Below, one piece after another: positions 35,363-43,664 of a stretch of 64,000 bases of DNA. The stretch lies in contig DFQC01000046.1 in the NCBI GenBank assembly GCA_002377585.1, positions 7,990 to 71,989 of the forward strand. The letters run 5' to 3'. Every line of letters starts with the position of its first letter. Within the stretch, counting starts at the first letter, position 1. The notes below the pieces were generated by a model, which searched no databases, was not told the origin of the DNA, and saw only the letters and a program-made list of their open reading frames with translations. The stretch is from Anaerolineales bacterium UBA3499 (lineage in GTDB: Bacteria; Chloroflexota; Anaerolineae; Anaerolineales; UBA11657). The position numbers and the translations under genes were made by a program.

Positions 35363-35614
35363 CTAAATCCAACTGCCTCGGTCAAAAGCTAATAGAGCCA
35401 TATGTCTAGCACGTTTTATGGCAATGGCAACCATACGCTGGTGACGTGCACAAGTTCCCGTACGCCTGCGTGGCCGTATTTTACCCTCTGGATCAATTTG
35501 TCTCACTAGAACATCAAGATTTTTGTAATCCAACTCAGTAACCTTGTCGGCACAGAATTGACATACACTTGGTCTCCGATTATATGCCCTGCTAGAACCA
35601 CGATAAAATGCCAT
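35363..35614 (-). CDS. rpsR: 30S ribosomal protein S18
   Basis: An 83-residue basic protein with the S18 core: CQFCADKV near the N-terminus, DYKNLDVLVRQIDPEGKIRPRRRTGTCARHQR and AIKRARHMALL. It overlaps the rpsF stop by one base (TAATG) and has GGGGAG upstream, inside rpsF. S6 and S18 bind 16S rRNA as a pair. The ssb gene that normally lies between rpsF and rpsR is missing. Confidence 0.97.
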   Translation of the reverse strand: MAFYRGSSRAYNRRPSVCQFCADKVTELDYKNLDVLVRQIDPEGKIRPRRRTGTCARHQRMVAIAIKRARHMALLAFDRGSWI

Positions 35615-36063
35615 TATAAGGACTCCCCTTCATTTTTTTCGTCCAGTGATTGATCCGGTAATCCATCTGAAACTTGATCACTTTCAGTAATTTCTTCTAA
35701 TGTGCTAGTTGATGGGACTGATTCAGATACATTACTGTAAGAATCAGTTGAAGGTGACTTTTGCTCAACTTGTACAGGCACATCCGATTTGATTATCATA
35801 AACCGTAATATATTCTCATTTAAACGCAACTGTTGCTCGACTTCGGCTGGCCCAGATGGCGAAAGGCTTGCATACCAAGAGATATAATGCCCTTCTCTCT
35901 TTTTCTTGATATGGTATGCCATCTTACGCAAACCTCTGTCATCTGTCAGAACGATTTCTCCTCCAGAAGATGATATCCAACCCTGTATAGTCTCCTGCAT
36001 AGCAGGCAAGGATGTATCGTCAAGATCTGGACTTAATATGACCGCAATTTCGTAATTTTTCAA
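35614..36063 (-). CDS. rpsF: 30S ribosomal protein S6
   Basis: 149 residues from a TTG start at 36063 preceded by a strong GAGGTGA. The longer open frame upstream (to 36225) does not look like S6 and crosses the leader hairpins. The S6 fold covers about residues 1-100: LKNYEIAVILSPD, WISSSGGEIVLTDDRGLRKMAYHIKKKREGHYISW and NENILRFMIIK. A Ser/Glu/Asp-rich acidic tail of about 50 residues follows, longer than in E. coli. It is translated together with rpsR. Confidence 0.95.
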   Translation of the reverse strand: MKNYEIAVILSPDLDDTSLPAMQETIQGWISSSGGEIVLTDDRGLRKMAYHIKKKREGHYISWYASLSPSGPAEVEQQLRLNENILRFMIIKSDVPVQVEQKSPSTDSYSNVSESVPSTSTLEEITESDQVSDGLPDQSLDEKNEGESL

Positions 36064-36083
36064 TGTAAATTCACCTCTTTCCT

Positions 36084-36164
36084 CGGTATATACCCCTTTA
36101 TTATCCTGGATGATAATAACTAGGAGTGGAAAGCGAGAAGTGTCATCCTGCTCGCAGGACAACA
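36084..36164 (-). promoter_or_regulatory. Structured rpsF leader, candidate S6:S18 autoregulatory element
   Basis: Two hairpins lie between the kinase gene and rpsF: TGTTGTCCTG/CAGGATGACA with a CGAG loop (36141-36164, two wobble pairs), and a perfect 8-bp stem TTATTATC/GATAATAA (36098-36119). They are followed by the self-complementary GGTATATACC and then CCG-AGG just before the ribosome-binding site. S6:S18 leaders in other bacteria present a CCG in a stem-loop like 16S helix 22. The match here is suggestive only. Confidence 0.4.
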
Positions 36165-36261
36165 GTCTACCACAACGACTAATTCTTGTAAATATAAATA
36201 AATGATTGCACCTAGCGCAAAACAAAAATACAACTTATCGGTCACAATATACCGAAGATTA

Positions 36262-39200
36262 TTAATTGATGTTTGTAGGAAGTGCGAAGTAGAAAGTACT
36301 GCCTTGGCCGAGTTGACTCTCAAGCCATACTCGTCCACCATGGCGTTCAGCAATCGATTTCACAAATGACAAACCTAAACCACTCCCAACAGAATCAGTA
36401 TCTTGTTGACCATAAACACGATAAAACTTCTCAAAAAGTCGGTCCTGGTCTGCACGTGATATACCAATCCCATCATCTGCTACAGATATTTCTACTTCAG
36501 AGTTTCTCATCTGCACATTGACTTGTACAGAACCTCCAGCAGAAGTGTACCGCAGTGCATTGTCCAACAAATGTCTAATAGCCCTACCTAGCATACTTGT
36601 ATCTCCTGAAATCAACTCAATACTATTTCCCACTGAACATACAAGCTGTATACCTCTGGATACTGCAACTGGTTTAATTTCTTCTATCTGATTCTGAACT
36701 ATCTTTCTTACATCTAAATCTTGCACACTTGATCCGACATCAGATTCTATACGATGCAAGTCAAGTACATCTTCTATCAAATTGCTCATCTGCTCAACTC
36801 CAGCTGCAATCTTTTCCGCAAATTCACTTTGGCGACTGTTAAGTTTTCCAACCATTGGCAACATAGTAGAATAGCCTTGCATTAGAGCCAGAGGACCTTT
36901 TAAGTCATTGCTAACTGCTTCAATTGCATCCGTCTTCTGCTGATCTAGGTCTTTAAATTCCGTTACATCACGCAGTACAGCTAAACGACCAAGAATTGAC
37001 CCGTCCTGACGGACAATGGAAGATGTTGATCCAGAAAAAGTACGACCATCTGGTAAGTTGATCTCATGGGATGATGTTCGTTCATCACTTGAATGAAGTG
37101 CTACAGCTAACTGCGGTTGATGAATAATTTCATTAATGCGTCTTCCAACAATTTCCTTATCCCTCAAACCGAAAATATCTTCTGCAGCAGGATTCACTAG
37201 TACTAAACGCAGCCTGGGATCTGTAACAATAATGGCATCAGGAGTTGCTGTTAAGATAGCATCAAGCTGTTGCCGACCACCCTCACTGGCTTCGAACAAT
37301 CTAGCATTTGCTACAGCAACTGCAGCTTGACCAGCTAGAGTCATCAACAAATCTGATTCGGACCTAGAGAAAATGTGTGGGATACTGTAGCCCAACCACA
37401 GTACTCCAATTAAACTGGTTTCATGTTGTACAGGTAACGCTATTATTGCCTGTAAAGGATAATTGCCTGAGCTAATATCTAGAACTGCCCGTGCACGTGA
37501 TACGTTCTCTATAGCTATAATCTGACCGCTATTCTCGACCAATTCAAATATGTTGTCGTCAAAAAAACTCATATCATCGGATGCGGAACCAGCAGCATAA
37601 GATTGCACATTGGCATTTCTGCCATTAAAAGACTTCAGAAGCAAACGTGCGCCTACAGCATCAGTTACACTCAATGCACCATCTAATATTGGGGGAAGAC
37701 ATTCATCCAATTCGAGGCTGCCTGCCACAGAACGCGAAGCGTCTAATAAAATGCTAAGTTCATCAACTTGAGAACGCACACGAGTTCGCATGCGTTCGAA
37801 CGCCTCACCTAGTCTACCAACCTCATCAGGACCATCTATATCAACAGTATCCGACAAATTTCCTTCTGTGATCTTTTCTGTAGCAGCTGCTAACAATCCT
37901 AGCGGCAGTGTGAGGCGACTGCTTATTGCCAATAGCAACAGAATTCCTATCGCTCCAACAGCCAACAATAACAGAGTGAGCGGACCTGAAATTTCAGTGG
38001 TCTGCACCAACACTGACGAATAAGGTACTTCAATGACTATCTTCCAAGGATAGTCCTGAACAGGCAGATAATAAATTAACCTTCTTAACCCATCGTCATC
38101 ACGGTCACTATATGCTAAACCGGTAGATGAGGATGTCGTAAGTGTCTCGGCTTTGAAATCTGGTTGCCACACTTCTTGCACCAAATTCGTATCGGGATGA
38201 TAAATGATACGGTCTTGCTCATCAGTGATAAACCCTATACCTGAACCAACCAATAGACCTTGCAAGCTTTTAATCGCAGGAATCATAAGTGGACTGGTCA
38301 CTATATTAGCTCTACCAAGCAATACCCCAAATAATACACCAGAGTTTGGTTCAATTACTGGAGATACAAATGATACTAGCACAGGAGCACCTCTCTGATT
38401 TGGAAACACAAGCTCATGACCTGATTGACGTTCTTGGAGCCCATTTTGCACCGCAACGATCTCTCCAGCAGTTAATCCAAGTAAATCCACATCACTTTCG
38501 GGATATCCTGTCACAGGCCTGCCAAATGTGTCAAAGAATACTAATTGATTGAAATAAGGTATCCTACTAATACCCTGAGACAAATGCTTCATTCTATCCG
38601 CAATGTCTTGTTCATATAAACTCGGGTCACTAGACAAATCCAATACTAATCTCTCGCCTGTGCGAATAAAAAATGGAACAACATCCGCAGCATTTTTGGC
38701 ATCCCGTGTCATTTGATCAACTACTAATTCAGTGGCTGCATTAGAAACTATGCGAGTGTTGGCCCAAAAAAGTACGCCAATGCCAAATATGGTCATTGGC
38801 AAAAATGCAAACAACAATCTCCGATTAAGATTTGTAGCGTAAGGAGGTATTCTACGAGGAGTACGATTGAACCAACGAGAGGGAGCCATTCTACGAGCAA
38901 GTTCACCCACTAGGCCAGCCAAGAAAAGATTAATAAATAATGAAGGTGCTCCACCTGCCCATACAGTCGCAAGCAAATCTGGTTGAGCCAAACCCTTTGG
39001 ACCAGTATCCAATATTAGATAGGCAAGTTGCAGAGGCCATATAAGAAATCCCGCAACCAAGACAGCTGGAATAGGATTACGAGTGATCATAGGTAGTCTT
39101 CCAATGTAATCTTGTCGCATTAAAAAAGTTACTATAGCTGCCACCATCGCCCATTCCAAAATAGTGAATAAGTATAATCCGTGCCAAAGGGAATGAACTA

Positions 39201-39537
39201 AACTACCACTAAGGCCTAGTAAAATAGAACATCCGTATCCCCACCAACCAGCTGCGAGTACTATAGGTACATATGCTAAGGGAGTCACATTATTAATGAA
39301 TCCAAGCGAACCAAAATCCAATAAATTGTATCCTTTAGGAATTGAAAATTGAGGTATAACTGCAACCGTTACTGACAAAAATAGAAGTAGTAGGAATACC
39401 CGAAGAGCACGAGCACTCATGCTCATAAAGTTAGAGCGCCTGCGGTACAAACTAAATCCAATTGCCAAAATGCCGGCACACAAAACAAGAGTACCAGGCC
39501 ACCATGCTGGCAGATGTAACTGCGGAGAAAAACTCAT
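36262..39537 (-). CDS. Large membrane sensor histidine kinase lacking the phospho-acceptor His
   Basis: About 1091 residues. A block of about eight membrane segments (1-260) is followed by a double-Cache-like extracellular sensor (about 270-520), a membrane segment, HAMP (about 550-605), GAF (about 615-760), PAS (about 765-870), a HisKA-like dimerisation helix and HATPase_c (about 980-1085). The ATPase boxes are intact: HLLDNALRY (N), VADDGIGIS (G1), LFEKFYR (F), GSGLGLSFVK (G2). In the H-box the sequence is AVSNDLKGPLALMQGY: Asn877 (codon AAT at 36907-36909) replaces the usual His. No response regulator is adjacent. A TTG two codons upstream (39543) is an alternative start. Confidence 0.85.
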   Translation of the reverse strand: MSFSPQLHLPAWWPGTLVLCAGILAIGFSLYRRRSNFMSMSARALRVFLLLLFLSVTVAVIPQFSIPKGYNLLDFGSLGFINNVTPLAYVPIVLAAGWWGYGCSILLGLSGSLVHSLWHGLYLFTILEWAMVAAIVTFLMRQDYIGRLPMITRNPIPAVLVAGFLIWPLQLAYLILDTGPKGLAQPDLLATVWAGGAPSLFINLFLAGLVGELARRMAPSRWFNRTPRRIPPYATNLNRRLLFAFLPMTIFGIGVLFWANTRIVSNAATELVVDQMTRDAKNAADVVPFFIRTGERLVLDLSSDPSLYEQDIADRMKHLSQGISRIPYFNQLVFFDTFGRPVTGYPESDVDLLGLTAGEIVAVQNGLQERQSGHELVFPNQRGAPVLVSFVSPVIEPNSGVLFGVLLGRANIVTSPLMIPAIKSLQGLLVGSGIGFITDEQDRIIYHPDTNLVQEVWQPDFKAETLTTSSSTGLAYSDRDDDGLRRLIYYLPVQDYPWKIVIEVPYSSVLVQTTEISGPLTLLLLAVGAIGILLLLAISSRLTLPLGLLAAATEKITEGNLSDTVDIDGPDEVGRLGEAFERMRTRVRSQVDELSILLDASRSVAGSLELDECLPPILDGALSVTDAVGARLLLKSFNGRNANVQSYAAGSASDDMSFFDDNIFELVENSGQIIAIENVSRARAVLDISSGNYPLQAIIALPVQHETSLIGVLWLGYSIPHIFSRSESDLLMTLAGQAAVAVANARLFEASEGGRQQLDAILTATPDAIIVTDPRLRLVLVNPAAEDIFGLRDKEIVGRRINEIIHQPQLAVALHSSDERTSSHEINLPDGRTFSGSTSSIVRQDGSILGRLAVLRDVTEFKDLDQQKTDAIEAVSNDLKGPLALMQGYSTMLPMVGKLNSRQSEFAEKIAAGVEQMSNLIEDVLDLHRIESDVGSSVQDLDVRKIVQNQIEEIKPVAVSRGIQLVCSVGNSIELISGDTSMLGRAIRHLLDNALRYTSAGGSVQVNVQMRNSEVEISVADDGIGISRADQDRLFEKFYRVYGQQDTDSVGSGLGLSFVKSIAERHGGRVWLESQLGQGSTFYFALPTNIN

Positions 39538-39801
39538 TGGCAATATATCAAAGTCGACTTCATACGCACATACATTAAGTCATATAAATTAAGACGTATA
39601 AAGATTCGTAGGCGACACAAATGTGATTATAGCATCTAGACAAATGTTGAAGATATTCATAAAACCGCATAAATCTCGACATACTTTAGTCATCAGCGAA
39701 TTGATTGCTAAAATAATTTATATATTATTGTGAATTATGCGTATACTTATCAAATCTTAATCATGATTCTGCATGATAATAATATCTAACAAGGAACTAA
39801 T

Positions 39802-40557
39802 ATGGCCACGATTACTATACTTGGGTGTGCCTATGCTATACCAAACTCTACACACGAGGTCACTCATTTCGTAATTCAAGGAAATGCAACAGGTATATTG
39901 ATTGATTGTGGTTCCAATCCAACAGTACGTCTTGAGCAAGCTAACATATCATATGATTCCATCACAGATTTGATATTAACTCATTTCCATCCTGACCACA
40001 TAAGCGGAGCACCTCTCATGCTAATGAATATGTGGCTGCTAGGTAGAAAGAAACCATTACGTATACATGGTCTGGCACACTGCCTAGATAATTTGACGAA
40101 ATTGATGCAAGCTTACGAATGGGATAAATGGCCTGATTTTTTTCCTGTAGAGTTCCATCAAGTACCAAGCATCAAGCAAGCACCAGTACTAACTAACGAC
40201 GAATTTTCGATACAGGCGTCTCCAGGCAATCACATGGTACCGGTAATCGGACTTAGAATCAAAAACAACATTAATCAGCGTGTTCTTGGTTATTCTGCAG
40301 ATACCGAGCCTGATGATGCAATCATCAGGCTAGTGTCTGGAGCTGACATATTGATTCACGAAGCCACAGGCAAGTTTCCTGGACATAGTAGTGCCAAACA
40401 AGCTGGTGAGGTAGCTCATCTCGCTAAAGTAGGTTCTCTATATTTGATACATTACGATGTGCATAAAGCACAACCTTCAAAATTAACTGCATCAGCGCAG
40501 AGACAATTCACAGGTCCTGTCAAACTAACATTTGATTTCATGCGAATCGCATTCTAG
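39802..40557 (+). CDS. Metallo-beta-lactamase-fold hydrolase (RNase Z-like group)
   Basis: A 251-residue MBL-fold protein. The metal site HFHPDH is at residues 61-66 in LILTHFHPDHISG, with further ligands likely in PGNHMVPV, GYSADTEPDD and LIHYDVH. The arrangement is that of the ElaC/RNase Z and arylsulfatase-like group, but there is no long exosite arm, so tRNA 3' processing is only one option. The start has AAGGA at good distance. It diverges from the sensor kinase; the 258-nt space between them holds a short ATCATG/CATGAT hairpin (39762-39779 region) and nothing else I can name. Confidence 0.85.
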   Translation: MATITILGCAYAIPNSTHEVTHFVIQGNATGILIDCGSNPTVRLEQANISYDSITDLILTHFHPDHISGAPLMLMNMWLLGRKKPLRIHGLAHCLDNLTKLMQAYEWDKWPDFFPVEFHQVPSIKQAPVLTNDEFSIQASPGNHMVPVIGLRIKNNINQRVLGYSADTEPDDAIIRLVSGADILIHEATGKFPGHSSAKQAGEVAHLAKVGSLYLIHYDVHKAQPSKLTASAQRQFTGPVKLTFDFMRIAF

Positions 40558-40579
40558 ATCAGCAATCAATATAGCGACC

Positions 40580-41530
40580 TTAGATGTCCAAAAGCACCTT
40601 TAATACGCCCCTCTGCTTAGATAATGCAAAAGCATCCAATCCACCGCCTAAAGGATATCGAGCATGAATTAGATCCTCCACCTCAACCTGCTTGTTAATT
40701 AACAATTCCAACGCTAAATCAAATGGTCCACACCGCGAACCGATTAATGTGATTTCGTCTACGACCAGTTCCGAAACATCTAGGGTCAAATTACTAGCAT
40801 ATGTGCTTTTCATCACCAAAGTGCCTTGCGGTCGCAAAGAACGACAAGCGATACTAAATCCATTCGGACTACCTGTACACTCAACTGAAATGTCAAACAT
40901 ACCTTTAGGTATTTCATCTACACTACCTGTCTTTATACCTTTATTGGATAGTAAATCCAAGTTAGTTTGATTACGGTCAAACACATGCAACTCACATCCC
41001 GTCAACGCTAAAGATCTAGCAATCAATTGTCCCAATTTGCCGGCTCCCAGTACCATAACACAATCAGTTTTATTTATTATAAGTTGCGATTGTATTTGAA
41101 GTGCAGCTGCTAAAGGCTCGGTAAATGTAGCGTGATCTAGCGATAATGTTGGAGGTATAACATGTAAATTTTCGAGAGGTATAGTCATGAATTCAGCGAA
41201 AGCACCATCACGATTTTTAATACCCAATACAGTGCGATTGATACAATGAGTACGTCTATTATTTAAACAATTTGTACACTTACCACAAGCTACATTTATT
41301 TCTCCAACCACATGTTGACCGATCAATTCGTCAGGACCTTCATGTACCAGCCCAACGAATTCATGACCTAGCACACCAGAAAATGCGTAATAGCCACGTG
41401 TAAGGCTAAGATCCGTATTACATATTCCTGCTCTTAGAACACGTATTAAAACCTCATTTTCCAGCGGAACAGGGACTGGAACATCATCTCGTATATACAA
41501 ATCTCCATTTTCTAACCAAATTGCATGCAT
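40580..41530 (-). CDS. Zinc-dependent alcohol dehydrogenase (MDR family)
   Basis: A 316-residue medium-chain dehydrogenase. Catalytic zinc ligands are Cys37 (AGICNTDL) and His56-Glu57 (LGHEFVG). The structural zinc has four Cys (C82, C85, C88, C96). The cofactor fold has VLGAGKLGQLIARS (GxGxxG) followed by HVFDRNQ, whose Asp favours NAD over NADP. At 316 residues it is shorter than the usual 340-350. It resembles polyol or threonine-type dehydrogenases; the substrate is unknown. It follows mutL by 27 nt. Confidence 0.88.
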   Translation of the reverse strand: MHAIWLENGDLYIRDDVPVPVPLENEVLIRVLRAGICNTDLSLTRGYYAFSGVLGHEFVGLVHEGPDELIGQHVVGEINVACGKCTNCLNNRRTHCINRTVLGIKNRDGAFAEFMTIPLENLHVIPPTLSLDHATFTEPLAAALQIQSQLIINKTDCVMVLGAGKLGQLIARSLALTGCELHVFDRNQTNLDLLSNKGIKTGSVDEIPKGMFDISVECTGSPNGFSIACRSLRPQGTLVMKSTYASNLTLDVSELVVDEITLIGSRCGPFDLALELLINKQVEVEDLIHARYPLGGGLDAFALSKQRGVLKVLLDI

Positions 41531-41557
41531 TGTTTAGCTTAGGTCCTACTTACATTG

Positions 41558-43273
41558 TTATCTTGACCGCCCAAATTGATTTCTGATGGAACCCAAACTA
41601 AAGTGGATCATCGTCGGTCTTCCATGTGGACAAGTGCCTGGAGATTTACAACCCTCCAAATTACGTAACAAAGCTACTTGCTCATCATATGAAAGAACCT
41701 TACCTGCCCGAACTGCAACTAACCTACAGACTCGCTTTATGATTTCATCTTCAGACCACTGTGGAACCCCATGTATATCATCACCTCGAAACTTTACTAT
41801 GCTCATTAGAAATTGTTCCATATCGGACAAATCTACCATAGCAGGTACTGCCCGAACAATAAAACTGTCATTACCAAAATTATCAATATCAAAACCTAAA
41901 GATGTCAGTTTATCCAAATTCTTGCTTAGTATCTCTGAATCTTCAGCAGATAATTGTAGAGTAAAGCCTTGCAACAACATTTGGGATCTCACTTTGTCCA
42001 TTTTTGCAGCATCAACATATTCCTCATATAGGATTCTCTCATGTGCAGCATGCTGATCAATCATATAAACACCATCTGGTCCTTCAGCAAGAATAAATGT
42101 AGCATTGGTTTGTCCAATAACTCGAAGTACAGGCATCTCCATGCCAGACAGTCGGCTATTTATTAGTGTATCTTCTGTAACCGGATATTCATAGTTTTTG
42201 TTGCTAGAATCTGACTCTGACCAACTAGATCTTTGAGAAAACGTTTCACCAACTACTGTTGACTTAATCACGCCCGATTTAGAAACACCATCTAACAATG
42301 TACGACGAACCGCTTTTTCTACTGCTCGAAAAACGATATTCTTGTCAACAAAACGTACCTCTGATTTAGTTGGGTGCACATTTACATCAATTGTTGATGG
42401 TGGAACAACTAAAGATATAATGGCAATTGGGTACCGACCTGTCATCAACATTGTGTGATAAGCTCGAATCACAGCAAAATTTAATTGTGCATCGGATATA
42501 AGTCTACCATTTACAAAAAAGATAATCTCTTGCCGATTGGATCGACTCAAATCCGGACTGCTAACTAATCCACTTACAGCAACTCCGTCTTGCTCTACTT
42601 CACGAATATCTATCATATTTTCTGCCACACCAGTTCCATATACAGATGCGATAACATCCAACAAATTGTCGTTTCCATATGTGCGAAACCCTTTTCTATT
42701 GCCAGATATATATCTGAAACGTATATGAGGATAGGCCATCGCATACTTAGATACAATCCTCTTTATAAGACTCCGCTCTGTGGATTCTGATTTCAAAAAC
42801 TTCAACCTGGGCGGAACATTGTAGAATAGATTATCAACTTGAATCACTGTCCCTGGTGGCACTCCAACACTTTTTCTGCCTTTGACTACGCCATCTACTA
42901 ACTGCAAACTGACACCAGTTTCCTCACTTGAAGATCTTGTAACTAATTCGACTCGACTGATAGCAGCAATAGACGCAAGAGCCTCACCACGAAAACCTAG
43001 TGTTAGGATACTTTCCAAATCTGCCTCGGAATCAAGCTTGGAAGTCGCATGCCTAGCAAACGCCAATTCCACTTCACTAGTAGGAATGCCACTCCCATCA
43101 TCTGAAACTTTTATTTGACCAAGACCACTTCCTAAAATTTCTATCCCCACACTTCGAGCACCAGCGTCAACTGAGTTTTCTAATAGCTCTTTCACTACCG
43201 AAGCAGGTCTTTCTACAACCTCTCCAGCTGCGATTTTAGATATTACAGAAGCTTTCAGTATTGCAATAGACAC
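41558..43273 (-). CDS. mutL: DNA mismatch repair protein MutL
   Basis: A 571-residue GHKL ATPase. Motifs are IAAGEVVERPASVVKELLENSVDAGA, DDGSGIP, ARHATSKL, and LGFRGEALASI. The C-terminal dimerisation domain contains QGFTLQLS and CPHGRPTMIHFS (the CPHGRP zinc-binding motif of endonuclease-type MutL). The DQHAAHERILYEEY region supports a MutL with nicking activity. mutS is not in the window. It starts close to a divergent three-TM protein gene. Confidence 0.95.
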   Translation of the reverse strand: MSIAILKASVISKIAAGEVVERPASVVKELLENSVDAGARSVGIEILGSGLGQIKVSDDGSGIPTSEVELAFARHATSKLDSEADLESILTLGFRGEALASIAAISRVELVTRSSSEETGVSLQLVDGVVKGRKSVGVPPGTVIQVDNLFYNVPPRLKFLKSESTERSLIKRIVSKYAMAYPHIRFRYISGNRKGFRTYGNDNLLDVIASVYGTGVAENMIDIREVEQDGVAVSGLVSSPDLSRSNRQEIIFFVNGRLISDAQLNFAVIRAYHTMLMTGRYPIAIISLVVPPSTIDVNVHPTKSEVRFVDKNIVFRAVEKAVRRTLLDGVSKSGVIKSTVVGETFSQRSSWSESDSSNKNYEYPVTEDTLINSRLSGMEMPVLRVIGQTNATFILAEGPDGVYMIDQHAAHERILYEEYVDAAKMDKVRSQMLLQGFTLQLSAEDSEILSKNLDKLTSLGFDIDNFGNDSFIVRAVPAMVDLSDMEQFLMSIVKFRGDDIHGVPQWSEDEIIKRVCRLVAVRAGKVLSYDEQVALLRNLEGCKSPGTCPHGRPTMIHFSLGSIRNQFGRSR

Positions 43274-43341
43274 ACTTGGATTGTATCATTTTCAAAACAA
43301 ACGATTAAGAATAGATTGCACTCACATGTAATCCAGCGCGG

Positions 43342-43347
43342 TATAAT
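43342..43347 (+). promoter_or_regulatory. -10-like hexamer before the 43359 gene
   Basis: TATAAT, 11 nt before the ATG, with no ribosome-binding site in between. Fits a leaderless or near-leaderless transcript. Confidence 0.4.
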
Positions 43348-43358
43348 CACGGTCACAT

Positions 43359-43664
43359 ATGCAAACTAACTCTTTGGATCTACTTCAATGGGACATTGTG
43401 TTCCTACTTGCCTTAGCTACAACTGCTATTTTATTTTTATTCTTTCGAGTAGAAAAAAAAGCCAGATGGATTTCTCTGGTATTTTTGGTAATACCAGTAT
43501 GCTCACTTATGTATAGACTGTCGCAATGGCGTATGCAGATACCTGAATTGAGAATGGGGTTACTATGTGGAACCATAGTGTATTGGATCTGGCACTTATT
43601 GTATGGTCGTAAAATTCCACTGCCTTCAAGTGACAATATAAAGGTATGGGGGCAAGATGATTAA
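43359..43664 (+). CDS. Small three-TM membrane protein (unknown)
   Basis: A 101-residue protein with three hydrophobic segments (about 12-30, 36-52, 66-84) separated by Arg/Lys-rich loops. I recognise no family. It overlaps the start of the S41 lipoprotein gene by 8 nt, so the two are translated together. Expression may be leaderless (TATAAT 11 nt before the ATG). Its role may be connected with the S41 protein, but that is only from position. Confidence 0.6.
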   Translation: MQTNSLDLLQWDIVFLLALATTAILFLFFRVEKKARWISLVFLVIPVCSLMYRLSQWRMQIPELRMGLLCGTIVYWIWHLLYGRKIPLPSSDNIKVWGQDD

